Positions 8,752 through 16,483 of a stretch of DNA of 64,000 nucleotides are shown here, piece after piece. Source of the DNA: Paenirhizobium daejeonense (GTDB lineage Bacteria > Pseudomonadota > Alphaproteobacteria > Rhizobiales > Rhizobiaceae). The DNA lies in the NCBI RefSeq assembly GCF_014280875.1, contig NZ_JACLAL010000001.1:434001-498000 (forward strand), given 5' to 3'. The position numbers were made by a program, and so were the translations under genes. The notes beneath the pieces were generated by a model. That model was given only the letters and a program-made list of their open reading frames with translations. It was not told the DNA's origin and ran no database searches. Every line of letters starts with the position of its first letter. The first letter of the stretch is position 1.

Positions 8752-8765
8752 TTGATCCTGATCAA
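8752..8765. promoter_or_regulatory. Perfect FNR/FixK-type box
   Basis: TTGATCCTGATCAA matches the consensus TTGAT-N4-ATCAA without a mismatch. It lies 82 bases before the ATG of the universal stress protein gene. FnrN/FixK-type activators use this site in rhizobia under low oxygen. The box lies 210 bases from the divergent VOC gene, so the stress gene is the likelier target. Confidence 0.75.
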
Positions 8766-8847
8766 TGCGGGAAGAGGCCCGGCGAACCATGGTACGGACA
8801 AAGAGAGGAAACGCGGCGGGGACGGTCGCAGATAAAAGGAGAAAGTC

Positions 8848-9258
8848 ATGTACAAGAAAATTATTGTTCCGGTGGATTGCGGACAGCTCGACAAGGGCGA
8901 GAAGATCCTGCGCAAGGCCGCTTCGCTGCTCGATGCCGGTGGTGAAATCATTCTTTTGACGGTGGTCGAGGACATGCCGGGCTATCTGGCAATCGACCTG
9001 CCGGTGGATGTCATCGAAGGCGCGATCAAGGACGGCAAGGCGAAGCTGGTCGAGCTCAAGGAAAAGACCGCAATCGACGCCCGCGTCGAGATCCGTTCGG
9101 GCGCTCCGGCGCGTGAAATCCTGGCCGCTGCCGGCGAGCACGGCGCCGATCTCATCATTATCGCCTCGCATATTCCGGATCTCGCCAACTACTTCATCGG
9201 CGCCACCGCCGACCGCGTCGTCCGTCACGCAAAATGCTCGGTTCTTGTTGACCGCTGA
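8848..9258 (+). CDS. Universal stress protein (UspA family)
   Basis: A 136-residue single Usp domain: MYKKIIVPVDCG at the start, GAPAREILAAA in the middle, and ADLIIIASHIPDLANYFIGATADRVVRHAKCSVLVDR at the C-terminus, given here in outline. The usual G-2x-G-9x-GS nucleotide loop is altered: GS is GA and the HGR segment is HIP, so ATP binding is uncertain. Such cytoplasmic proteins help survival under starvation, low oxygen or other stress. A perfect FNR/FixK box upstream points to microaerobic induction. The DksA-like gene starts 48 bases downstream, probably in one transcript. The start is supported by GGAGAAAGTC before ATG. Confidence 0.9.
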   Translation: MYKKIIVPVDCGQLDKGEKILRKAASLLDAGGEIILLTVVEDMPGYLAIDLPVDVIEGAIKDGKAKLVELKEKTAIDARVEIRSGAPAREILAAAGEHGADLIIIASHIPDLANYFIGATADRVVRHAKCSVLVDR

Positions 9259-9306
9259 ACGGCGGGAGAACAGACAGAAAATATAGACATTGAGGAAACA
9301 TCCGGG

Positions 9307-9627
9307 ATGGACACCGCAAGATACGAAAAGATCCTCAAGGATCGGCAGCAGGAAATCCTGGCCCGCCTGCACAAGATCGACACCGATCTTGGCCGGCCAC
9401 GGGATCAGGATAGCGAGGAGCAGGCCATCGAGGCTGAAAACGACGAAGTCCTTGAGGAGTTCGGCGACGTCGGCGAGAAGGAGCTGAAGGCGATCGACGC
9501 GGCGCTCGACCGCATCGCGAACGGCACCTTCGGCACATGCGTCAAGTGTGGCCAGCCGATCTCCGAGCAGCGCCTCGCGGCAGTGCCCTACGCGCCCTTC
9601 TGCCAGGAATGCGCCTCCGGCAAGTAG
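9307..9627 (+). CDS. TraR/DksA-family zinc-finger protein
   Basis: A 106-residue protein with a helical N-terminal coiled coil (residues 1-75) and a C-terminal four-cysteine zinc finger, CVKCGQ ... CQECASG, typical of the TraR/DksA family. The short coiled coil has ENDEVLEEFGD near the tip. Members bind in the RNA polymerase secondary channel. This short type is often found beside stress genes and is distinct from full-length DksA (about 140-150 residues). It follows the universal stress gene by 48 bases and is probably under the same FNR/FixK-type box, which would link polymerase tuning to low oxygen. Confidence 0.85.
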   Translation: MDTARYEKILKDRQQEILARLHKIDTDLGRPRDQDSEEQAIEAENDEVLEEFGDVGEKELKAIDAALDRIANGTFGTCVKCGQPISEQRLAAVPYAPFCQECASGK

Positions 9628-9741
9628 GCAAGGGTGTCGGCAAATGAAATAGTGCGAGGGCGCGTGTATGCGTCCCCGGACTACTTGCGGAAGTCTTGGT
9701 TGGTCCGATCTTTGTGATCCGGCGCTGCAGCATCCACTGTC

Positions 9742-9851
9742 GTCATTCCGGCCTCGAGCCGGAATCCAGCGCGATCAAGTCCGTGATCGCAAAAGAGTCT
9801 CTTGCGCGATGGACATCGCGCTGCTGGGTGCCGGAAAAAGTCCGGCATGAC
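9742..9851 (-). repeat. 110-bp intergenic palindromic element, copy A
   Basis: The element runs from GTCATTCCGGCCTCGAGCC to TCCGGCATGAC and has complementary ends (GTCAT.CCGG / CCGG.ATGAC). Its reverse complement matches 42351-42461 at most positions. It fills much of the 308-base gap between the DksA-like and MAPEG genes. The structure resembles the rhizobial intergenic mosaic elements (RIME-like), an assignment made from memory of the class and not by search. Confidence 0.7.
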
Positions 9852-9935
9852 AGAGAAGGGGAGGACTGCGCTCAATACGGACTTTTTCAGCAGTCCGGGG
9901 ACGCATACGCGCCTTCTTGCCCTCTCCCGCGAAAG

Positions 9936-10319
9936 TCAAGACATCTTCAGCAATGCGCCGATCGTGCCGCCGACGAGCAGCACGATGCCGATCAGCGTCG
10001 TGAGAGCCGCGCCCGGTCCACGCTTCCTGGCGTCGGCATAATATTCCGAGGCATAGAGCACGCGCGCGGCCGTCCAGCACAGGCCGAGCAGGCCCGCGAG
10101 GGCATCCGAGGTATAATAACCGAACAGCCAGAGGGAAGGCAGGAAGAGCACCAGTTGCTCGACGGTATTCTGCTGGACGCGGAAGATCCGCTCGAAATTC
10201 GCATTGCCGGAAACCTTTGGCGCCTCGACGCCGAACTGTTTGCGGGCGCGCGCCACCTTCACCATGAACCACACATAGGTAATCAGCGCCGCGAATGTGG
10301 CGAGCACGGTGAAGCGCAT
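9936..10319 (-). CDS. MAPEG-family membrane protein
   Basis: A 127-residue protein with four predicted membrane helices. The motif NFERIFRVQQNTVEQLVLFLP (residues 41-61) is the MAPEG signature (glutathione-binding E.I.R..RA-type helix; here ERIFRVQQNTVE). MAPEG proteins are trimeric membrane glutathione transferases or related inner-membrane proteins; bacterial substrates are mostly unknown. The start MRFTVLATF is at an ATG with no competing upstream start. It stands alone, convergent with the DksA-like gene. Confidence 0.85.
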   Translation of the reverse strand: MRFTVLATFAALITYVWFMVKVARARKQFGVEAPKVSGNANFERIFRVQQNTVEQLVLFLPSLWLFGYYTSDALAGLLGLCWTAARVLYASEYYADARKRGPGAALTTLIGIVLLVGGTIGALLKMS

Positions 10320-10654
10320 GTCGTCGATCCTCGAAGTGTGAAACCGCTAAATACCGGATTGGTAAGGGAAAGGCGGGTGCTTCGCAAGCCGAGGAGGTTT
10401 GCCGTCAAAGGCCGGCGGTTTCCCTGAATTGCGCTTGCCTGTGCTCACGGAGTATTCCAGATCCGTCCGAAGGTTGACTTGTTCCGGCCGGTGAATTCGC
10501 CCATGATGAAACCTTGGCGCATTGGCCCGAAAATCGGGGTCGATTTTCTGGAGGACCCGATGCGTTGATACAGGGAGCTGTGGTGTGTCTTGTGTGCTGG
10601 ATCGGCGCACGGTGCTTCAGCTTTAAGACCTTGCATGAATGAAAGTTTGCATCG
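10320..10654. other. Intergenic gap with a palindromic element
   Basis: No gene is evident between the MAPEG and HlyIII genes. The only structure seen is the long stem-loop at 10516-10567, annotated separately. Confidence 0.45.
10516..10567. repeat. Long intergenic stem-loop
   Basis: An inner perfect palindrome, GAAAATCG-GGGT-CGATTTTC, is flanked by outer arms CGCATTGG and CCGATGCG that pair with one mismatch. The whole can fold into one long cruciform of about 50 bases. It has no poly-T tail, so it is more like a dispersed repeat than a terminator. Confidence 0.5.
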
Positions 10655-11308
10655 ATGACCGATCAGTTCCGCTTCGGGCGGCCCTATGATTTTCACGAAC
10701 TGGTGGCCGATGGCATCGTCCACGCCCTCGGCGTGGTTTTCGCGCTGGTCGGGGCCACCGCTCTGATCTTCTATGCGACGGTCTGGTCTTCCCACGCGGA
10801 AATGGCGGCGGCCTGGATCTATGGCCTCGGCCTCGTCATCTCGCTTGGCGTTTCCTGCACCTACAACATGTGGCCGAATTCACGCACCAAGTGGATGCTG
10901 CGCCGCTTCGATCATTCCGCGATTTTCGTACTGATCGCCGCCACCTATACGCCGTTTCTGGTCAAGGGTTCGGATGACTGGCGCATCATGGCGCTGCTCG
11001 GCGCGATCTGGCTCACGGCCATCATCGGCATCTGGCTGAAGTGTCGTTACCCCGGCCGCTACGACCGGCTGGCGATCCTGCTCTATCTCGCAATGGGCTG
11101 GAGCGGCGCGCTCGCCATGGGCCCGATTTCGCAGATCCTGCCCGGCATCACCATGACGCTCATCCTCGCTGGCGGCATCATTTATTCGGCCGGCGTGATC
11201 TTCCACGTCTGGGAGCGCCTGCGCTTCCAGAACGCCATCTGGCACGGCTTCGTGCTAACCGCGGCCATGGTGCATTACTCGGCGGTGTTTACTGCGATCA
11301 CCCTTTGA
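10655..11308 (+). CDS. Hemolysin III / PAQR-like membrane protein
   Basis: A 217-residue protein with seven predicted membrane helices. Family motifs are visible: N-terminal DGIVHALGVVFALVG, SCTYNMWPNSRTKWMLRRFDHSAIFVLIAATYTPF (central HlyIII block, quoted in outline) and the C-terminal H-rich helix HVWERLRFQNAIWHGFVL. The conserved D(H) and the two C-terminal histidines would bind zinc as in PAQR receptors and hydrolases. Bacterial members affect membrane homeostasis or lipid hydrolysis; haemolysis was only a heterologous phenotype. The 3' end overlaps the convergent gene at 11298 by 11 bases. Confidence 0.88.
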   Translation: MTDQFRFGRPYDFHELVADGIVHALGVVFALVGATALIFYATVWSSHAEMAAAWIYGLGLVISLGVSCTYNMWPNSRTKWMLRRFDHSAIFVLIAATYTPFLVKGSDDWRIMALLGAIWLTAIIGIWLKCRYPGRYDRLAILLYLAMGWSGALAMGPISQILPGITMTLILAGGIIYSAGVIFHVWERLRFQNAIWHGFVLTAAMVHYSAVFTAITL

Positions 11309-11762
11309 GGTTTCGCCAGCCTTTTGCTGATCTTGGAGCCATTTTCGATCCGAAACGGAATGAGATGGCGGTTACGATCCAGTTCAGTAGTGAGCCAAAA
11401 ACGATGGCAAAGCCGAGTATCCCGATAAGCGTGCCTGAGGCCAGTGATGATGCGTCAAAGGGAAGGCCACCTGCTGCATAGGAGATGGCCAGTGAAATTA
11501 ACGCCAGCACGAGTTGCGGCAACAACAAAACGGTCGAAATCCGCCAGCACTCGTCCCATTCCGCGAGACGGCCCTCGCGTTTGCGAAAATATGCTCCGGT
11601 TAGCAACCCGCTGGCGAAAGTTACACTTGTACCGGCACTTGATCCCACTTTCTCGACTACATTGAAATGAAGAAGCAGGGCAACCAGTGCTATCAGGGCT
11701 GCGGTGAACGCGAGCGATATCAAGAAATAACGAATAACAAGCGGCACAATGAAGTTTGGCAT
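11298..11762 (-). CDS. Small inner-membrane protein (ABZJ_00895-like)
   Basis: A 154-residue protein with four hydrophobic helices (about residues 8-30, 43-55, 74-95 and 107-132), a charged loop FRKREGRLAEWDECWRIS and a polar tail. The start has GGAGG five bases before ATG. The layout FASGLLTGAYF.K..GR....E.W....... resembles the ABZJ_00895 family of uncharacterised membrane proteins, but I am not certain. Base composition is lower in GC than the neighbours. It is convergent with and slightly overlaps the HlyIII gene. No function is known. Confidence 0.6.
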   Translation of the reverse strand: MPNFIVPLVIRYFLISLAFTAALIALVALLLHFNVVEKVGSSAGTSVTFASGLLTGAYFRKREGRLAEWDECWRISTVLLLPQLVLALISLAISYAAGGLPFDASSLASGTLIGILGFAIVFGSLLNWIVTAISFRFGSKMAPRSAKGWRNLKG

Positions 11763-11884
11763 GGAGGCCTCCGTCGAAAATGGCTAATGAAACCACGACA
11801 ACTTGAGGGTGATTCTTGCGAACATTCAAGTGATGCGAGAGGGTCTGGTCTTTCTGATGCGCGTCAGGGAAGCCGGTGCGCCCT

Positions 11885-12454
11885 TCACCGCCCCTTGAGC
11901 AGAATGACCGCGTAACGGCAGGCTTCGCCGCTTTCATTGATGAAGGCACAGTCGGTGGGCGGGCCGAGCGCCAGACAGTCTCCTGCCTCGAGGTGGTGGC
12001 GGGTCTCTCCCTCGAGGAAGACGAGGCTGCCTTCCTGCACCCAGATCATTTGCCGGAGGAAGGCGAAGGCCGCCGCATCATAGGGAACCCGGGCGCCCGG
12101 GGGCAGGGAGACCTCGACGATTTCGAGCGGCATGTCGACGGCGGGCGAAACCTGTCGCCGCACGTAACCAGTTTCCGGGTCGGTCCATACCGGCTGGTCG
12201 CCGGCCCGGAAAAGCCGCCTGCCGTTTGCTTCGGCCCGTGCGATCAGGGTGGAGACGCTGAGCGACAGCGCCCCGGCGAGCTTGCCGAGAAAAGCGGCCG
12301 TCGGGCTGCTTTCGCCCCGCTCCACCTTGTTGATCATCGCCCGGGAAACATCGGCGCGTTCGGCAAGATCGCTGAGCGACCAGCCGCGCGCTGTCCGTTC
12401 GGTACGGATTCTTTCCCCTAGACAGCGGTCGAAATCGTCTGATAAATTAGACAT
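11885..12454 (-). CDS. XRE-type regulator with C-terminal cupin domain
   Basis: A 189-residue protein. Residues 10-65 form a helix-turn-helix of XRE/Cro type (RGWSLSDLAERADVSRAMINKVERGESSPT). Residues 110-187 form a cupin barrel (EGSLVFLEGETRHHLEAGDCLALGPP). Such proteins sense small metabolites through the cupin and repress adjacent genes. The gene diverges from an acetyltransferase gene with only 26 bases between the two start codons, so it very probably controls that gene and itself. No Shine-Dalgarno is visible before ATG, consistent with a leaderless message. Confidence 0.88.
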   Translation of the reverse strand: MSNLSDDFDRCLGERIRTERTARGWSLSDLAERADVSRAMINKVERGESSPTAAFLGKLAGALSLSVSTLIARAEANGRRLFRAGDQPVWTDPETGYVRRQVSPAVDMPLEIVEVSLPPGARVPYDAAAFAFLRQMIWVQEGSLVFLEGETRHHLEAGDCLALGPPTDCAFINESGEACRYAVILLKGR

Positions 12455-12480
12455 ATCGTCAATATAGTGGACAATTTGTC

Positions 12481-12981
12481 ATGCAGCAACCCGTTCTCAT
12501 CCGTGATGCCGTCGAGGCCGATCTCCCGGCGATCCGCGACATCTACAATCATGCGGTGGAGCACACGACCGCGATCTGGAACGAGGTGTTGATCGATGTC
12601 GATAACCGCCGCGTCTGGCTGGAGTTGCGCCGTGCAAAAGGCTTTCCGGTGCTGGTGGCGGAGAAGGACGGCAAGGTGGCGGGCTACGCCTCCTATGGCG
12701 AGTGGCGGGCCTTCGACGGCTATCGCCACACCGTCGAGCATTCCGTCTATGTCGACAAGGATTGCCGCGGCGCGGGCATCGGCAAAAAGCTGATGCTGGA
12801 TTTGATCGCGCGGGCGAAGGCCGCGGACATGCATGTGATGATCGCGGCGATCGAGGCGGAGAACAAGGCTTCGATCGCCCTGCACGAACGCCTTGGCTTC
12901 CGCCTCGTCGGCATTCACCGGGAAGTCGGCATCAAGTTCGGCCGCTGGCTCGATCTGGCCGCGATGGAACTGAGGCTGTAA
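12481..12981 (+). CDS. GNAT N-acetyltransferase, phosphinothricin acetyltransferase-like
   Basis: A 166-residue GNAT protein. It begins IRDAVEADLPAIRDIYNHAVEHTTA, typical of the PAT/MddA/YncA group that acetylates phosphinothricin, methionine sulfone and similar amino-acid analogues. The acetyl-CoA loop is DCRGAGIGKKLM (R.xG.G type), followed by ENKASIALHERLGF. Divergent from and 26 bases away from an XRE-cupin regulator, an arrangement common for this family. No ribosome site precedes ATG, so translation may be leaderless. The actual amine substrate cannot be told from sequence. Confidence 0.88.
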   Translation: MQQPVLIRDAVEADLPAIRDIYNHAVEHTTAIWNEVLIDVDNRRVWLELRRAKGFPVLVAEKDGKVAGYASYGEWRAFDGYRHTVEHSVYVDKDCRGAGIGKKLMLDLIARAKAADMHVMIAAIEAENKASIALHERLGFRLVGIHREVGIKFGRWLDLAAMELRL

Positions 12982-13234
12982 AGCCTTCAAAGACGGCGAG
13001 ATCGCCATTGCCCTCGTAGCGGCGCATCTCGGGCGGTGTGCCCTTGTTGTGACGATAATACCAACTCGCATAGACGAGAAAGGCCGGCAGGGCTGCCGGC
13101 CAGAGGAAGCTTGCGACAAGTCCGAGGATGCGGGCGCCATCCCAGCCATTGCCGTTCGCCGTGCCCTCCACATAGGTCAACCCCATGAAGAGCGCGGCGG
13201 GCAGCAGCCAGAGAACGAGCGCGAGCGAAACCAT
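12932..13234 (-). CDS. Small two-helix membrane protein, unknown function
   Basis: A 100-residue reading frame starting MVSLALVLWLLPAALFMGL. Two hydrophobic helices (residues 3-19 and 33-58) are followed by YYRHNKGTPPEMRRYEGNGDLAVFEGF. Codon use fits the genome. The 3' end overlaps the convergent acetyltransferase gene by 50 bases, so the last residues may be a read-through of an earlier true end or a genuine overlap. The ribosome site is weak. No family recognised. Confidence 0.5.
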   Translation of the reverse strand: MVSLALVLWLLPAALFMGLTYVEGTANGNGWDGARILGLVASFLWPAALPAFLVYASWYYRHNKGTPPEMRRYEGNGDLAVFEGFTASVPSRPDRASGRT

Positions 13235-13346
13235 CGATTACCGATAATACGAATCAATCTTGCTTAGAATACTCTGGAAATATGGCCTTTTGACAAGCTC
13301 TGTTTGCGACGCACACCACGTGTTCGCCGATGCGATTGCGGCAAGG

Positions 13347-14084
13347 TCATTCGATGCGCGCGCGCAGCATCTCGCCTCGGATGGTGATTGCCGGTTTTGC
13401 CCCCGGCGTATTCGGCAGGGCGCTGTCCACGAAGGAGGCGGTTGCTTCCACCAGATAGCTGACCGCCGTTGGCTGCAGGAAGCGCAGCGTCGCATCGAGC
13501 ATCTTGCCGGAAATCGCGATCGTTTCGTTCTGCATGACCCGCTTGAAGGTGATCCGCGCCCTGAGTGCCGCGCCTGAGATCGTCAGGTTTTCCGCATGGC
13601 CGTTGAAGCTGATATCGCCGGCGTCGCTGCGGATGTCGACCACGGAGAAGTCTCCGTCGAGCCGGGTGCGCGCGGCCTTCTGGTCGATGACGACGGCCGA
13701 GTCGGGCCGAATGTCGGCGGCAAGCTCCATGGTGCAGTCCGACCAGTCGAAGAAACGCGGTGTACTTCCGACATCGACAATCAGCGTGTTGCCATCGACC
13801 CGCATCTCGCCGCGCGCCGGGCAGGCATCGGAAAACCAGCTGGAATGCCATATGGCGCCCCAGCCACGGCGCTCGCCCTTCAGTTCGGCGAGATGAGGGC
13901 CTTCGGAGCCGGTGGTGATGCGGATGTCGCTTGCCGATCCCTCGATGCGGATCGTCGATACACCGGAAAGATCGACGGGGCCTGCGAGGCTGTCGCGGGT
14001 GGAAATGAAGGCGACGGCTCCATCGATCAGCGCGAGCGCGAGGATCGTGCCGGCGATGGAGAGGAGGGCGGTTCGGACTTTCAT
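13347..14084 (-). CDS. Exported DUF4097-like beta-helix protein
   Basis: A 245-residue protein, with the start chosen at MKVRTALL because AAAGGAGC lies eight bases upstream. Residues 1-30 are a signal peptide or anchor (LLSIAGTILALALIDGAVAF). The rest repeats short strands such as STIRIEGSASDIRITTG, FSVVDIRSDAGDISFNGHAENLTISG and LRARITFKRVMQNETIAISG, the pattern of DUF4097/auto-adhesin-head beta-solenoids. It is probably periplasmic or surface-attached. It is divergent from an AraC-type membrane regulator 132 bases away, which may control it. The function of such proteins is not established. Confidence 0.7.
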   Translation of the reverse strand: MKVRTALLSIAGTILALALIDGAVAFISTRDSLAGPVDLSGVSTIRIEGSASDIRITTGSEGPHLAELKGERRGWGAIWHSSWFSDACPARGEMRVDGNTLIVDVGSTPRFFDWSDCTMELAADIRPDSAVVIDQKAARTRLDGDFSVVDIRSDAGDISFNGHAENLTISGAALRARITFKRVMQNETIAISGKMLDATLRFLQPTAVSYLVEATASFVDSALPNTPGAKPAITIRGEMLRARIE

Positions 14085-14216
14085 GGGGCGTGCTCCTTTG
14101 GATGTGGGGACGTCCCCATCGAGCATGCCGGGCGTCGCGGCCGCGACCTTGATCGCGTTTCAGGTCGACCTTGAACACGCTTTCGGGCCATATGGCGACA
14201 TCAGATCTCATTCCTC

Positions 14217-15320
14217 ATGCCCGCCGACCTGCCGATGATCTTCGTACCGCTATCGTTTGCCGTCTCGCTTTTCCTCGCCACCTTTCTCGTGCGGCTCCTG
14301 CTGCAGGGGCGGGAAAGCCTTGCCCGCAATCATCTTTTCGTGCTGCTGGTGGCGCTTTATGTGGTGCAGACCCTGCTGGTCGGCCTGCGCTGGGGCTATG
14401 GCGTCATGGCCATCCTGCCGCTCCTGTCGCTGCTGGCGAGCCTCGTGCCGCCGCTGACCTATCTTGCCTTTCGCGATCTCGCCCGCGAGGAGGGAAGCGG
14501 CATTTCGCTCCGCGACTGGCCACATCTCGTGCCGACGCTGGCGCTTGCCGCGTTGCTTCCGGTGTGGCGCAGCTCCATCGATCTCCTGATCATCGCGGAA
14601 TTCCTGGGTTATGGCGCAGCGCTCGCCTGGATTGCTCGCCTTGGCACAGATGGCCTCGTCGCCTCGCGCCTCGACGGTTCGCTGCGTTCTCATCGCTCGC
14701 TGGTGCTGGCCTCCCTTGCGCTGATTTCGTCGGCTCTGACCGACGTCGCCATCAGCCTCGACATGGCGGTCGGCGGCGGGCGGCATTCCGCCATGGTGGT
14801 CTCGGCGGCAACCACCGTCATCCTGCTCCTGCTCGGCATTGCAGCCGTCGTTGCCGGCACGGAAGAAGGGTCTGGCGAGGCGGAGGAGACATCAGCAGAA
14901 GGTCCCGAGGCATATTCTGCGACGCCGGAGGTGTCATGCGAGGACGAGGCGGTTGCTGCCGGTCTCGACCGGTTGATCCGCGAACGGCGCCTCTATGCCG
15001 ATACCGGCCTCAATCTCGGCAAGCTCGCCCGTCGCATGGGCCTGCCGGCCCGCGCCGTTTCCCATGCGGTAAACCGTGTCCACGGCATGAGCGTTTCGCA
15101 ATACGTTAACAATTTCCGCGTCGCCGAGGCCTGCCGGCTTCTGGCTGAAACGGATATGCCCGTCACCCGCATCGTCTTCGAGGCCGGTTTCATGACCAAG
15201 TCGAATTTCAACCGCGAATTCCTGCGGGTAACCGGCATGAACCCGACGCGCTGGCGCGGAGAGAATGCCGTCGCGATGGCCACCGATACGGCCGGTCAGC
15301 CGCCGAAGAAGTTGAAATAG
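14217..15320 (+). CDS. AraC-family regulator with N-terminal membrane domain
   Basis: A 367-residue protein. Residues 5-215 contain six or seven hydrophobic helices (for example IFVPLSFAVSLFLATFLVRLLL). Residues 245-355 carry an AraC-type double helix-turn-helix: TGLNLGKLARRMGLPARAVSHAVN, then VTRIVFEAGFMTKSNFNREFLRVTG (quoted in outline). This membrane-embedded AraC layout is common in proteobacteria and implies that DNA binding is coupled to a membrane signal. It is divergent from the exported beta-helix protein gene, its most likely target. ATG at 14235 is an alternative start; neither has a strong ribosome site. The 3' end overlaps a small convergent gene. Confidence 0.85.
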   Translation: MPADLPMIFVPLSFAVSLFLATFLVRLLLQGRESLARNHLFVLLVALYVVQTLLVGLRWGYGVMAILPLLSLLASLVPPLTYLAFRDLAREEGSGISLRDWPHLVPTLALAALLPVWRSSIDLLIIAEFLGYGAALAWIARLGTDGLVASRLDGSLRSHRSLVLASLALISSALTDVAISLDMAVGGGRHSAMVVSAATTVILLLLGIAAVVAGTEEGSGEAEETSAEGPEAYSATPEVSCEDEAVAAGLDRLIRERRLYADTGLNLGKLARRMGLPARAVSHAVNRVHGMSVSQYVNNFRVAEACRLLAETDMPVTRIVFEAGFMTKSNFNREFLRVTGMNPTRWRGENAVAMATDTAGQPPKKLK

Positions 15321-15442
15321 CCCCAGACCAACACGAAAGCCGCGATGATGCCGGCAACGATCAGGGCTTTCTTCAGCCCCGGCGGCACCTTCTTCGGTTC
15401 CTTGGGCTTCGGCGGTTTCCTGAATTCGACGACATTGCTCAC
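15296..15442 (-). CDS. 48-residue single-helix membrane protein
   Basis: A very short gene: VSNVVEFRKPPKPKEPKKV, then PPGLKKALIVAGIIAAFVLVWGYFNFFGG in outline. It has a Lys/Pro-rich cytoplasmic arm and one membrane helix. GTG is the likely start, with AAGGGA about ten bases upstream. The NVV.FRKP...EP.K.PP.LKK arrangement resembles small rhizobial membrane proteins I have seen annotated as hypothetical. It overlaps the AraC gene's 3' end by 25 bases. Function unknown. Confidence 0.55.
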   Translation of the reverse strand: MSNVVEFRKPPKPKEPKKVPPGLKKALIVAGIIAAFVLVWGYFNFFGG

Positions 15443-15478
15443 GCGGATGATTCCCTTGGATGCTGTGGCGCGGAACTT

Positions 15479-15580
15479 AGAGCAATTCCAGCAAAAGTGG
15501 GAACCGGTTTTGCGTCCGGAAATGCGCAAAACAAAGAAATAGAGCAATTCCAGCAAAAGTGCGAAGCGGTTTTGTGGGAG
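15479..15580. repeat. Two tandem copies of the AATTCCAGCAAAAG repeat
   Basis: The first copy starts AGAGCAATTCCAGCAAAAGT at 15479, and the second starts with the same bases at 15541. They are followed by GGGAACCGGTTTTGCG and GCGAAGCGGTTTTGTG. The arms (GCAAAA / TTTTGC) are complementary. Same family as 282-326 and 34312-34414. Confidence 0.7.
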
Positions 15581-15640
15581 TGAGTGGGGAGGCTCGCTCG
15601 GTACAATGGAGTGTCGGTTTGGGCCGTGTGCTCGCCGTTT

Positions 15641-15815
15641 CCCCCTCTGGTCTGCCGACCATCTCCCCCACACGGGGGGAAACATCGGGGTGTCGCCCTG
15701 CCCATGTTCACCGGATACAGGGTGGACTCCTTCTTCATTGGTTAGCCGAAGGATGCGACACTAGTCACACGTTGGTCTCCTCCTTGTGGGGGAGATGCCT
15801 GGCAAGGCAGATGGG
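15641..15815. repeat. MITE-like element with long inverted ends
   Basis: The left end (15641-15683) runs CCCTCTGG.CTGCC..CCATCTCCCCCACACGG. The reverse complement of the right end (15774-15815) runs CCCATCTGCCTTGCCAGGCATCTCCCCCACAAGG. The two ends thus match over about 40 bases. The 90-base middle has no reading frame of note. This is the shape of a non-autonomous miniature element; no target duplication was identified. Confidence 0.55.
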
Positions 15816-15878
15816 AAGCCGGAGCGTCGTTGTGTCATGCAACGCGCCATCAATGGCTTGTATAGTCGAGCCTTTTCA

Positions 15879-16289
15879 TCAAGCCTCAGGTTCGAACACC
15901 ATCGAATGGCCGTTGATGCAGTAGCGCAGGCCGGTCGGTTTCGGGCCGTCGGGGAAGACGTGGCCGAGATGGCCGCCGCAATTGGCGCAGCGGATTTCCG
16001 TGCGCACCATGCCGTAGGAAGCATCGCGGTGCTCGGTCACGGCGCCGGGCTTCACCGGCTCGAAATAGCTCGGCCAGCCGCAGCCGGCATCGAACTTGGT
16101 GTCGGAATAAAACAGCGGCTCATCGCAGGCCGCACAGCGATAAAGGCCTTTTTCGGACGAGTTCCAGTAGGGGCCGGTGAAGGCCCGCTCGGTACCGTGC
16201 TCGCGCAGGATATGATACTGTTCCGGCGTCAGCTGCTCGCGCCACTCGGCATCGCTCTTCTCGATCTTCGGTTTGACGGGGTCTGCCAT
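15879..16289 (-). CDS. msrB: Peptide-methionine (R)-S-oxide reductase
   Basis: A 136-residue MsrB. It has both zinc CxxC pairs ([10 protein letters not shown] and [13 protein letters not shown]), the substrate loop [13 protein letters not shown] and the catalytic region [14 protein letters not shown] with the selenocysteine-equivalent Cys. It reduces R-methionine sulfoxide in oxidised proteins using thioredoxin. The start at MADPVK is favoured by AAGGAG six bases upstream; an ATG two codons earlier overlaps that site. It stands alone next to repeats and is divergent from a TetR gene. Confidence 0.95.
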   Translation of the reverse strand: MADPVKPKIEKSDAEWREQLTPEQYHILREHGTERAFTGPYWNSSEKGLYRCAACDEPLFYSDTKFDAGCGWPSYFEPVKPGAVTEHRDASYGMVRTEIRCANCGGHLGHVFPDGPKPTGLRYCINGHSMVFEPEA

Positions 16290-16455
16290 GATCATCTCCT
16301 TGTTTTCCTCCTAGATAGGACACCGACCCATCGGCGGCAATGTCGGACACGCGGGATCCGATTGCATATACCTCGACAGGATCGCTGACCTGACGCCGCT
16401 CCACCCGGTATACCGTCGCAGGTCAGGGCAGCGTTCAAGCCACGGGATTGACAGT

Positions 16456-16473
16456 CTACCTATTGGTAGGTAG
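16456..16473. promoter_or_regulatory. Perfect 18-base inverted repeat, probable TetR operator 1
   Basis: CTACCTATTGGTAGGTAG has perfect seven-base arms around TTGG. It lies 10 bases before the ATG of the TetR-family gene. A closely matching site lies at 17103-17120 before the next gene. Confidence 0.8.
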
Positions 16474-16483
16474 ATAAGCTCCC

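Noticed and set aside
14171..15109. 312-codon open frame on the plus strand
   Set aside because: Out-of-frame shadow of the AraC-family gene; Arg/Pro/Cys-rich and without family features.
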